15,643 nucleotides of DNA, taken from the NCBI GenBank assembly GCA_035602155.1, contig DATNMW010000413.1, positions 1 through 15,643 of the forward strand. The letters are read 5' to 3'. The notes under the pieces were generated by a model that saw nothing but the letters and a program-made list of their open reading frames with translations, was not told the DNA's origin and made no database searches. Below are positions 1 to 7,810 of this stretch, piece by piece. Every line of letters starts with the position of its first letter. Within the stretch, counting starts at the first letter, position 1. The position numbers were made by a program, and so were the translations under genes. This stretch comes from Bog-159 sp035602155. Its GTDB lineage: Bacteria; Acidobacteriota; Terriglobia; Bryobacterales; Bryobacteraceae.

Positions 1-531
1 CACGTTCCAGATGCCTAGCGGCCTCTCGACGTCGTAGTTTGCGACCGGGACCTGAAAGAGCGGGATGTCGATCCCCATGGGGTGAAACGTATAACGGCCC
101 GGGCCGATACGGCGCGCCGTCGCCTGCCGGACCGGATAGGCGGTCTGCCGCCAGACGCCGATGCGCAACGCCGGCCTGTCGTGTGAGGGATTGCGGATCA
201 TTCCGGCCATGGCGGTCCAGCCGCTCAAATCGGCCAAGCGGCGTTCCAGCGCGGCGAACGTACCTTTGCGCCGCCGGCAGGCCAGCGTGTTGGCAATCGC
301 GGAACGGCCTGCAAGGCCCTCCTCAACTCCCAGCAGAGCGGCTAACCGAGGCAGCGCCCAATCCTCGCAGGTCTCGATAAACCAGTTGTCATAGAGGACG
401 GCGATGTCCTGTTCCAGCGCGGCGCGTTGCTCTTCTATAGCGGCCAGTAGCGCACGCAAAGGCATTCCGCCGCGCTCGTCCAGTTGGCGGTGAAACTCGG
501 GTAGCAGGCTGTATAAGAGTTCGTCCTTCAC
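1..531 (-). CDS. Phage tail protein I-like baseplate component (5' part)
   Basis: This gene runs off the left edge, so only its first 177 codons are visible. The N-terminus (LLPEFHRQLDERGG, then a helical stretch of about 25 residues and LYDNWFIETCEDWALP) has the look of the phage tail protein I / P2 gpI-like proteins that follow the baseplate-J genes in eCIS loci. These bind the outer baseplate and often connect it to fibres. I chose the GTG at 531-529 because it overlaps the stop of the preceding gene as GTGA and has a purine-rich leader (GGCGGAAAC). The frame stays open from there to base 1. In family members the N-terminal helical part is followed by a variable C-terminal part, which cannot be seen here. 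The family call rests on the motif pattern and position; the baseplate-fibre role is inferred from relatives. Confidence 0.72.
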   Translation of the reverse strand, partial: MKDELLYSLLPEFHRQLDERGGMPLRALLAAIEEQRAALEQDIAVLYDNWFIETCEDWALPRLAALLGVEEGLAGRSAIANTLACRRRKGTFAALERRLADLSGWTAMAGMIRNPSHDRPALRIGVWRQTAYPVRQATARRIGPGRYTFHPMGIDIPLFQVPVANYDVERPLGIWNV

Positions 532-3500
532 GTTTCCGCCCCTGCCTGCAATTGCACTCCGCCGATATTGACGAGCAACATCTCCGCCCTTTCGATGCGC
601 TGGCGGGCAGGGTCCCAACGGGCTCGCGCCGCTGTGAGGACTTCCGCGTTCCGCATCGCGAAGCCCCGGCGGTAGAGGGACTCGACGCGGACACTGCGTA
701 TTCCCGGCACTCGCTGCATCGCTGCGACAATTTCGGATGCCCACACATCCTGTCCGAATGCACGTCTATTAAAGGAGAACGCTTGCACAATTGCGTCCCG
801 TACGGCGCTTTCCACCTTGAGCGGATCGCTGCCCGGCGCGACCGATATGGTGGCCGCCAGGTTGAAGAATGCCTGGTCGAAACCGGCGATCGAGAGCCGG
901 TCGCGGCCCGCGCGGGATCTTTCGATGGCGGCCGCCAGCGCTTCCGCAATCGAAGGAGATTGCTCGATCGGAAGTCCACCGGCGATAGCCGCCGTGAGGT
1001 GGACCACGCGCTCGCGCCCATCCAGCAGCGCGCATGCCTGCGCCTTGACGACTCCCTCGAATGCACTGGCGAAGTCCTGGTAGTCCGCGAGCGAGACGAT
1101 ACGCCCGAGAGACTTTAACGTGACCGGAAACCGCTGCCGAATGCACTCCAGGGGCTCCGGGTCCATGCCGCCAGCGGCGGGGACCGGGTTGCTGACCGAA
1201 CGCAGGCCCAAGGGCCGCTTGCGGAATACGGTCAGGCTGTCCGGTCCCATATTCCCCTGGGAGCCGGCTCCCGTGCGATACTCGGCCGACACATTCTCGC
1301 GGCCAGTGGGCAGGCGCGCACCGTGGATTCCATCGCCAAAGCGGAGAGTGACCGCGCCACGGCTATCGGTAGAAAGGGCGTACACCGCGGCGTCCGGACC
1401 GGCGCGATACAGTGAAGACACCTCCGCCCAGGGCTCGCCCGTCGAAGCTGGCGGCGCCATGGTGGATGGGAGGCGCAAGGATTGGCTGATAGACGCTTGC
1501 ACGCTGACGTTCAAAGTGCTGCGAATGCCGGCATCGCCGCGATTGTGCGTATAAGTGAGCGGAGGCCGGCCCAGGGTGAACGTCTGGTTGCTTTGAGACG
1601 CGTTGCCGCCGCCAAGCACTTCCACCGGCACCGTCTCGCCCTGCGTGGCGTAGGCCAGGTTAGCGCACAGCGCGGTGCCTGCGGGATCATAGACGTTGGC
1701 GAGGGGGGCTCTCAGCATGCAGATGGTGGCATTCTCCGTTTCCGATACGACCGCCGCCTCCAGCGTGGCCACCTCGCTCACGGAGTCGCTGTCGCCGGCG
1801 GCGGAATCCGCCAACACCTCGCCTGGCTGGGCGGTGAGACGGCCTTGCCCGGCGGCGTCTTTGAGGGTCCAGATTTCCGATTGGGCGGCGACCGAAAATG
1901 CCAGCGCTTGCAGGCGCGGGGTTTCGTATACATCCGCTTCGGCATCTCGCACCCGAATTAAATATGTCCGATTCGCAACGCGCAGGACCCAGACGGAACC
2001 CCTGCGGAAGACCGTGACCGCAACCTCGGCCGGCAGGACGATGGCGGCGCCGCTGAAAGCGGCCCGCAACGCGCCGGAAATGGTTCCCTGGTCGAGTTCC
2101 ACCGCGACGTCGCCGGGCACGGCAAATAGGAATCGGTGCGCAACTCCGGTAAGGCGGCCGGCTTCGTCCGCCAGATAGGCAGAGTTGCCGCAGCCAGCGA
2201 GCAATCGTTCTTGGCTGTCGAACAGCAACGCGCCGGGATCGTTCGAAACCCCAGGCAGCAGCGGCGTCCAGCCTTCCTCAATGGACCACTTCAAAACACC
2301 GTGGCCCCTTGCGGCGGCATATAGGCCGCCCGTGGGATCGAGGGCCAGGGCCCGAACTGGGTGCTCGATGGCGTGCGGCTGCAAGCATTCGCATGAGCCG
2401 TTGAAGCCGGCCAATCGAAAGACGCCGCCGCCGGAAGTGCCTGCGTAGAGCGCTCCCCCGCGATCCGCCGCCAGCGACAGCACATCAAGTGCTTCCATTC
2501 CGGTGGACACGATCTTCCATCGCGGCTCGCCGGGGTCCAACCGGAACACGCCTCCGCTGGTTCCTGCGTAGACCGCGTCCTGAGGATCCACCATCAGTGC
2601 GCGCACATCGGAAGCCGCGAGCCCGGCCGCGAGGCTTTCCCATTGGGCCGCTCCGAGGACCCGCCGGAATACGCCGGCATCGGGCGTGCCCGCGTAGAGG
2701 GCACCGGCTGAATCCATCGCCAGCGTCCGCACCCGTGTCGAGGTCAGCCCGGGGCTGTAAGGCTTCCACCCGGTGGTAAACAATCGAAAGACTCCGCCCC
2801 CATTCGTGCCCGCATAGACTCCAAACGGTGAGACTGCCAATGCCCGCACGTCGAGGTTGGAGAGGTCTGTATTGATGGCCTGCCACGCCTCGCCGGCGGT
2901 CCGCCGGAAGACCCCGGAGCCTGCAGTCCCGGCGTAGATGGTTCCGCCCTCCGAGGCCAGCGCGCAAACGTCCTGCTCCGCCAGACCCTCGGCGGTGACG
3001 CGATCGTCCGACATGGCGAAGATTCCTCCCAACTCCGGAAGCACCGCGGAAGGGCGGAGACCCACGATGGCGATGGCTTTCCCCGGACATAACCCGGCGA
3101 CGCAGCCGCTCAGTTCGACCCGCGAGCCTGACATCATCTGAAAAATCGGTACCTGGGCGATGAACGGTTGGAGCTCGGCAGTTTGCAGGTAGACGGTCGT
3201 AGTCCGCAGATCGAAAAGGCCCAGACGTCCGTCGTTGACGGTCCGAATCCGCGTAACGGTCGCCTGTTTGCCATAAGCCGATGTCGGCAGAGGCTCCGCC
3301 GCCGTCACGCTGTAGGAGGCCCAGAGCGCCTCCGGAGCGCCCTGCTCCAACACTACTAACGACTGCGCTTCGATTCCGCCGAAGACACGATCCAGATCGA
3401 TGCAGTTGCCTTGAATGCTGAAATTCGGCCAGTCGGTTTCGATGAAGCCGCCGCACGGAGAGGCGGCAAAGACGTGTCCGGCGGCGTCGGCTGCGACTGC

Positions 3501-5519
3501 CAGGATGTCCATGCTGGTGAGATCCGTGCGCGTGCTGACTTGCAGCCGGTCGCCTTGCTTGCGGATCGAGAACTGCGACACTTGCCAGGAGAGCCCGTCC
3601 GTCGCGGGTTGCACCGAGACATCCGGAGGGACCGCGGCTCCATTCCTTGCGAATAACTGTCCCAACAGCTTCGGAAAATCGCGGCGATTGAGAGCTTCCG
3701 AAAAGAGATCCTGGACTCCGAAGAGGGCAAGTTCCTGCTTGTTGACGGCGGCCCAGTTGTCCCCGAGATCGCTGGAGCGATAGACGCCGCGATCGGTGGC
3801 TGCGATCAAATAATTCAGCGTGCCGGCCGATACCGCCAGCGCGCGAATGGCGCAAGGCTGGGGCAAACCGTTTCCGGCAGCTTGCCAGCCGCCTTTGGAA
3901 GATGACCGGAAGATGCCCGCGGCTGTGCCCACGAAGCGCGTGCCGTTCTGCTGGAGGAATGTATATGCCACCGGTTGGCCGCCACCGGGGAATTTCTCCT
4001 TCTTCCATCCCTTGTCGGCGGCCTTCCGGCTGAATAATCCCGCACTCGTTGCGGCGAACAATAACCCGGTGTTGAACCCCAGCCCGTAGACCACGGTTCC
4101 GGCAAGACCGGTGCCGGCGTTGAAGCCGGGAAGATCGTCGCTGAATGGCTCCCATTCCAGTCCCCCCTCCAGCATTCGAAAGACCCCTTGATCGGTGCCG
4201 GCGAAGATGTATCGTCCCGCGGCGGTGTTGTAACTTGCGACAGCGCGGACGACGCCGTCCAGGGCCGGGGGCGGACTCGGCTCGGGCGAAGCGGGAGGCC
4301 GTTTCCTCAAGTGCAGAAACTCCAGCAGACGAACCCACCAGGACGCGTGCTCGACTTTGGGGGCCAACTGGGCGCGCAGCGATTGCCAGCTTTCTCCCTG
4401 GTCGGTGGAAAAGGAAATTGCGCCGCGCGTGGAACCGGCGTAGAGGTAACCTCGATCGTCGAGGAATAGCGAATGCGCGTCCTGCCGCGCCGGCGTAGTG
4501 GGCAGCACCACCCAGTCGGATCCCCAATCGGGGCCCGCGGATTTGTAGATCCCGCCGCCGGACGCGGCAAAGAGGTTGCCCGCGGCATCCACGGCCAACG
4601 CCCGAACGTCTTCCGCCGGCAGGTTCCCGCCGATGGACTTCCATGTGCCGGCTTGATCCGCCGAGCCCACCACGCCGCCTTTGCGCGTGCCGTACTGGCT
4701 CTTGACGGCGTCGGAAACCGTGTCCCACGCGGCGGCTTTGCGCCCAAATAGGCCGCCCTTTTGGCGGAACGTGCAAACGGCAGTGACGAAGCCGGTGGCA
4801 ATCTCGGAGTTGGGCGGCTGGTTCATGCATTCTTGGCTAAGGCCTTCCTTCCACGTCACCAGCGTGTAGCCTGCGGCGCGGTTGGCTACTACCTTCTCCG
4901 CGATCCGGAAGTGCCGGAATGCGCCCGCAACCATCAACAGCGGGCTGCCCGGCCGGATGGCCGTCACCACACCGGCCAGGCGAATTTGTGTAGCGCCTGG
5001 GTTCAATACCTGGATCGACGGGCGCGTCCGGATTAAAGGCTTCAACGCATTCCATTCCACTCGCGCTTCGACTTCGTCCTGGGCTTCGAACACTACGGGA
5101 AGCTCACCCTGCTTGGGTATGTTCTGTACAACCAGATTGGCGCCTCGCGGTACGCGGACCGTGCCGGGCTGGCCTTTCACGTTGACGACTCCGAGGGACA
5201 GCCACGTCGCCGCGCCAACGCCCGGGCGCCTCCGATAACCTCCCTCTCCGGCCAGATAAAGGATGGACTGGAGTTCGGATGCCGTGCTCAAGAATCCTTC
5301 TTCCTCTATGCGTTCCCGATATAAGCTCAGCACGTCCGCAATCACGGCCCAGCCGCTCAACAACCCGATCGCCCAGTCACTCCCGGCATCCGTGTTGAGA
5401 TTCTCAAGCGGCCGGACCACACCTCCGTCTAGCTCGAAGGACACTTTGGGCGCGGCGTCCAGCATGCGGCGCAGATATTCCAGGTAAGCGCCGGCCCCAT
5501 GGTTGAGCGTCCCGTTCAT
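528..5519 (-). CDS. Giant baseplate J-like wedge protein with two beta-propellers
   Basis: This 1663-residue protein is a Pvc12/gp7-like 'putative baseplate assembly protein'. The family core is visible in pieces. An N-terminal J-like region spans about 1-285. A segment at about 704-825 includes LFDLRTTTVYLQTAEL. Another at about 1287-1325 includes ATQGETVPVEVLGGG and PLTYT. The J signature LRFGDGIHG is at 1392-1400 and YRTGAGSQGNMGPDSL at 1414-1429, followed by a J-like C-terminal domain to about 1660. Inserted in this frame are two propellers (about 287-700 and 850-1132) and, directly after the second, a module of about 60 residues (about 1137-1200) also found in the terminator protein. Family members without inserts are, from memory, considerably shorter. 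The ATG overlaps the upstream stop as ATGA, and AGGA lies six bases before it. The protein should sit in the baseplate wedge. The propellers may bind a surface ligand, but that is inference. Confidence 0.9.
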   Translation of the reverse strand: MNGTLNHGAGAYLEYLRRMLDAAPKVSFELDGGVVRPLENLNTDAGSDWAIGLLSGWAVIADVLSLYRERIEEEGFLSTASELQSILYLAGEGGYRRRPGVGAATWLSLGVVNVKGQPGTVRVPRGANLVVQNIPKQGELPVVFEAQDEVEARVEWNALKPLIRTRPSIQVLNPGATQIRLAGVVTAIRPGSPLLMVAGAFRHFRIAEKVVANRAAGYTLVTWKEGLSQECMNQPPNSEIATGFVTAVCTFRQKGGLFGRKAAAWDTVSDAVKSQYGTRKGGVVGSADQAGTWKSIGGNLPAEDVRALAVDAAGNLFAASGGGIYKSAGPDWGSDWVVLPTTPARQDAHSLFLDDRGYLYAGSTRGAISFSTDQGESWQSLRAQLAPKVEHASWWVRLLEFLHLRKRPPASPEPSPPPALDGVVRAVASYNTAAGRYIFAGTDQGVFRMLEGGLEWEPFSDDLPGFNAGTGLAGTVVYGLGFNTGLLFAATSAGLFSRKAADKGWKKEKFPGGGQPVAYTFLQQNGTRFVGTAAGIFRSSSKGGWQAAGNGLPQPCAIRALAVSAGTLNYLIAATDRGVYRSSDLGDNWAAVNKQELALFGVQDLFSEALNRRDFPKLLGQLFARNGAAVPPDVSVQPATDGLSWQVSQFSIRKQGDRLQVSTRTDLTSMDILAVAADAAGHVFAASPCGGFIETDWPNFSIQGNCIDLDRVFGGIEAQSLVVLEQGAPEALWASYSVTAAEPLPTSAYGKQATVTRIRTVNDGRLGLFDLRTTTVYLQTAELQPFIAQVPIFQMMSGSRVELSGCVAGLCPGKAIAIVGLRPSAVLPELGGIFAMSDDRVTAEGLAEQDVCALASEGGTIYAGTAGSGVFRRTAGEAWQAINTDLSNLDVRALAVSPFGVYAGTNGGGVFRLFTTGWKPYSPGLTSTRVRTLAMDSAGALYAGTPDAGVFRRVLGAAQWESLAAGLAASDVRALMVDPQDAVYAGTSGGVFRLDPGEPRWKIVSTGMEALDVLSLAADRGGALYAGTSGGGVFRLAGFNGSCECLQPHAIEHPVRALALDPTGGLYAAARGHGVLKWSIEEGWTPLLPGVSNDPGALLFDSQERLLAGCGNSAYLADEAGRLTGVAHRFLFAVPGDVAVELDQGTISGALRAAFSGAAIVLPAEVAVTVFRRGSVWVLRVANRTYLIRVRDAEADVYETPRLQALAFSVAAQSEIWTLKDAAGQGRLTAQPGEVLADSAAGDSDSVSEVATLEAAVVSETENATICMLRAPLANVYDPAGTALCANLAYATQGETVPVEVLGGGNASQSNQTFTLGRPPLTYTHNRGDAGIRSTLNVSVQASISQSLRLPSTMAPPASTGEPWAEVSSLYRAGPDAAVYALSTDSRGAVTLRFGDGIHGARLPTGRENVSAEYRTGAGSQGNMGPDSLTVFRKRPLGLRSVSNPVPAAGGMDPEPLECIRQRFPVTLKSLGRIVSLADYQDFASAFEGVVKAQACALLDGRERVVHLTAAIAGGLPIEQSPSIAEALAAAIERSRAGRDRLSIAGFDQAFFNLAATISVAPGSDPLKVESAVRDAIVQAFSFNRRAFGQDVWASEIVAAMQRVPGIRSVRVESLYRRGFAMRNAEVLTAARARWDPARQRIERAEMLLVNIGGVQLQAGAET
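1920..2111 (-). repeat. Shared module, copy in the giant baseplate protein
   Basis: Residues about 1137-1200 include ELDQGTISGALRAAF, IVLPAEVAVTVFRRGSVWVL, NRTYLIRVRD and a final strand DVYETP. It follows the second propeller directly and aligns with the terminator copy (LENGTISAALRETFA, VWELT, RTYAIRRD). Confidence 0.7.
2124..2972 (-). other. Second beta-propeller domain, seven regular blades
   Basis: Residues about 850-1132 of the giant baseplate protein form seven tandem repeats of 39 to 42 residues, starting at about 850, 890, 929, 971, 1012, 1054 and 1095. The consensus is D-V-R-A-L-A-x-D-x-x-G-x-L-Y-A-G-T-x-x-G-G-V-F-R. The first five blades keep YAGT and VFR almost unchanged, while the last two are degenerate. 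This regularity suggests more recent blade duplication than in the first propeller. It sits immediately before the module shared with the terminator protein. Confidence 0.85.
3420..4661 (-). other. First beta-propeller domain, BNR/Asp-box type
   Basis: Residues about 287-700 of the giant baseplate protein contain repeated blades of about 40 residues with the pattern D-V-x-A-L-A-x-D-x-x-G-x-L-x-A-A-S/T-x-x-G-I/V-Y/F. Blades can be placed at about 304, 347, 421, 470, 514, 556 and 670, giving seven. Two clear Asp-box motifs appear, STDQGESW at 371-378 and SSDLGDNW at 582-589, as in sialidase and sortilin-type propellers. A proline-rich linker (ASPEPSPPP, about 410-418) breaks blades two and three. 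About 70 non-blade residues (600-669) separate blades six and seven. The blade count is by eye and the fold is inferred from the repeat pattern. Confidence 0.75.
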
Positions 5520-7429
5520 GCCAAATCCTGCGTGCTGACCTTCAGGCGATCCACACGAACCATCCCGGTGGGCGCCACCGGCACTGCCTGCGCCTCGAGC
5601 ATGGGCTCTGCGGTCTCGTGCAAACGCATCAATTTCACCTGGAGATCCGCCACACCGGGAACATGCGTTGCCCAGGCGACCACCTGGCTGGGATACAGAG
5701 GTGAGCCGAAATCGAAGCTGTCGGGGCCAGTGGCGGCGGCGACGGCAGCCTCTATATTGCCGCGCACCTGCGCCGTCGAATGGCCGGGAAGGACCCGCAC
5801 GGCGATTTCCACCGAGAGCGGCGCAAACCGGGGTCCCAGCACGTGCAATTCATCGCCGATCAGTTGAGAGGTCCGCAGAAACTCGCGAAGCTTGTGGGCA
5901 AAGCCATGGGTCACCGGCTTCCCAGCCGCGCGGGCGGCGTAGATGGTTACCTGGGCGTGTGCCCCCGTCCACTGGCGCACGGCCACCGAACTGCGCACAC
6001 CCGGATAAGTGTTTGCCATAGTTGCGTAGTCGGCCTCGGTGATGCAGCGCCGCGGGTCCCGAAAGGCCGCGGGGGCATTGGCGCGCACCTGATCCAGGGT
6101 TTCCGGATCCGCTCCGCCTACCGCTGCCATGGGATTGCGGATGCCCGTGATGCGCGGGTCGTCGCTGACAATGTGCCGGAGCGATTGCGGCCCGACGTTT
6201 CCGGCGCTGCCCTGCCCAGTCCGGTAAGTGGCGTGGAAGATATACCCCGGCGGCGGCGTGCGCCCCGCCGCGCCGTCGCCGAATCGAAGCGAGACCTGGC
6301 CGCCGTTGTCGATTTCGGCCACGAAATCGCGCGCAAACCGGCTGCTGCTCAACAGGTCCCGCCGCGCATGCCAGACCGGCTGCCCAGGCAGTGGCAGGGC
6401 GGGTGGGAGATCCGCACGGAACTCGTCGAGAGAGATCGCCGCGTCGGCCTTGCTAGGATCCTGGATGAGAGCGCTCACGGCAGGCTCGCGCAAGGCCGTC
6501 TTAAGCTCGTACGGAACGCCGTGCGTAAGACCGGTATAACTGAGCTTGGGTGTGTAGCGGCGGCTCGCAGGAACCGGCGGCAGAACTTCCTGCCGCGTGC
6601 GTCCATGGCTCGCGAGCACGACATTGCCGAGTGCCACACACTGGTTGTCCCAGAGCCTGCCATCCGGTAGCCGACCAGCCACCGGATAGGCCGCGGGCAA
6701 TGCGTCTTCGTCATGCCAGAACAGGATCGTGATCGGGCGGCGGGTGGAAGCCGACTGGGTCAGCGTAGGCGCTTTAGCGAGCCGCACCGCGTGCGGCCGG
6801 CCCGGGCGCGCGTGGCCGCCCAGAATGGGGTCGGCCAGTTGCTCGAACACCAGGACATCGCCCTCGGCTAAGTTTGGGAAATGTCCGGCCAGCGATGCCT
6901 GCGTGCCGCCTTCAGGCAGGCTGCATTCCGCAACGCCGCCGGAATCCACCACCATCCGATTGTGCGCGACATAGAGCGTGGCATCGTGCATCGTCTCGAA
7001 AACCACATCGTCATAGCTCTCGAAGAACGACCGCGGCACTCGCGGAGCACGTCCGGCGATACGCGGCAGCAGAGGCGTACCCTCCGGCACCGGTACGCCG
7101 TCGGCCGACGTCTCCAGGTGGACCCACACGCGGGCGTGACAGCCTTCCACGATCGCGTAATCCAGCAACCGCGCGTGGCGGCGCACGGAAATCCGCTGCC
7201 GCGCCGTGCTCAAGTATGCTTCAGCGGCCACCGCTTCCTGGTAGTAGCTCAGGTAATCGGCCGCATAGGCCAACAGTTCAATGAGCGTGATGCCCAGGTC
7301 TGCCGCATGCCGCTCCACCCAGCCGGGAACGGCCAGCGCCATGTGGTCGAGAAGAAGCTGCCGGAAGCTCGCATAGTCTTTGGCCAGGTAGTCGATGTGG
7401 GTGGGCGGTGGGCCGTCGGCGGGAGTCAT
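5516..7429 (-). CDS. Baseplate J-like wedge protein (Pvc11/gp6-like)
   Basis: This 637-residue protein looks like a complete baseplate assembly protein J of the eCIS Pvc11 type. The N-terminus (HIDYLAKDYASFRQLLLDHM, then ITLIELLAYAADYLSYYQE) is typical of the family. The J signature is at 380-386 (SLRFGDG) with YRTGQGSAGNVGPQSL at 402-417. The C-terminus contains GFAHKLREFLRTSQLIGDEL and a predicted small alpha/beta domain before DRLKVSTQDLA. Such proteins form the wedge around the spike hub and pair with the next gene product. The start ATG follows the gp25-like stop by nine bases with a GAGATG leader. Its stop overlaps the start of the giant baseplate gene as ATGA, so the two are probably translationally coupled. 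I see no inserts or truncation. Confidence 0.92.
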   Translation of the reverse strand: MTPADGPPPTHIDYLAKDYASFRQLLLDHMALAVPGWVERHAADLGITLIELLAYAADYLSYYQEAVAAEAYLSTARQRISVRRHARLLDYAIVEGCHARVWVHLETSADGVPVPEGTPLLPRIAGRAPRVPRSFFESYDDVVFETMHDATLYVAHNRMVVDSGGVAECSLPEGGTQASLAGHFPNLAEGDVLVFEQLADPILGGHARPGRPHAVRLAKAPTLTQSASTRRPITILFWHDEDALPAAYPVAGRLPDGRLWDNQCVALGNVVLASHGRTRQEVLPPVPASRRYTPKLSYTGLTHGVPYELKTALREPAVSALIQDPSKADAAISLDEFRADLPPALPLPGQPVWHARRDLLSSSRFARDFVAEIDNGGQVSLRFGDGAAGRTPPPGYIFHATYRTGQGSAGNVGPQSLRHIVSDDPRITGIRNPMAAVGGADPETLDQVRANAPAAFRDPRRCITEADYATMANTYPGVRSSVAVRQWTGAHAQVTIYAARAAGKPVTHGFAHKLREFLRTSQLIGDELHVLGPRFAPLSVEIAVRVLPGHSTAQVRGNIEAAVAAATGPDSFDFGSPLYPSQVVAWATHVPGVADLQVKLMRLHETAEPMLEAQAVPVAPTGMVRVDRLKVSTQDLA

Positions 7430-7438
7430 CGTTTCATC

Positions 7439-7789
7439 TCAGCTTACGAAACGGGCGAACCGGTTCTCCTGCGTCCTGTTTTCCACATAGCGGACATCCA
7501 CCGAGACGCCGCCTTCGTTCATTTTGACTTCGAGGTTCTGTACCTGAATCACATCTCCCAGCCATTGCTGCAAAGCTCCGTGTACCATGGCCTCGACTGC
7601 GGTGGCCAATTCGTCGCGGCGCGCGGCGAACACCAGTCTGCGCAGGTCGCATCCGAAGCCCGGGCGATTAACCCGCTCGCCGGGCGAGGTGAACAGCACT
7701 TGGGCGATCAACTGGCGAATGTGCTCGGTGTAGGAAGCCTCCTCCGTAAGGCCGAGCTCGCTAACCGCGAATGGGAAGGCGATCTGCAT
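7439..7789 (-). CDS. gp25-like baseplate wedge protein (GPW/gp25, Pvc9-like)
   Basis: This 116-residue protein matches the GPW/gp25 family in length and layout. It has a helical N-terminus (ASYTEHIRQLIAQVLFTSPG), the family hallmark GERVNRPGFGCDLRRLVF near residues 38-55, and a C-terminal strand region (VSVDVRYVENRTQENRF). In contractile tails gp25 sits at the wedge core and joins baseplate to sheath. The ATG at 7789 is the first start codon after the spike stop. No good Shine-Dalgarno is visible in the 21-base gap, which is the longest in the operon. The frame happens to be that of the upstream spike gene, separated by its TGA. The frame stays open to a clear TGA. Confidence 0.93.
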   Translation of the reverse strand: MQIAFPFAVSELGLTEEASYTEHIRQLIAQVLFTSPGERVNRPGFGCDLRRLVFAARRDELATAVEAMVHGALQQWLGDVIQVQNLEVKMNEGGVSVDVRYVENRTQENRFARFVS

Positions 7790-7810
7790 GGCGGTTTGCC
7801 GCGGCGAGTG

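Noticed and set aside
2485..4830. A 781-codon open frame on the minus strand inside the giant baseplate gene, in another frame.
   Set aside because: It lies wholly within the propeller-rich gene, is extremely Arg/Gly/Ala-rich with no domain character, and is explained by high GC and repetitive blades suppressing stops in the shifted frame.
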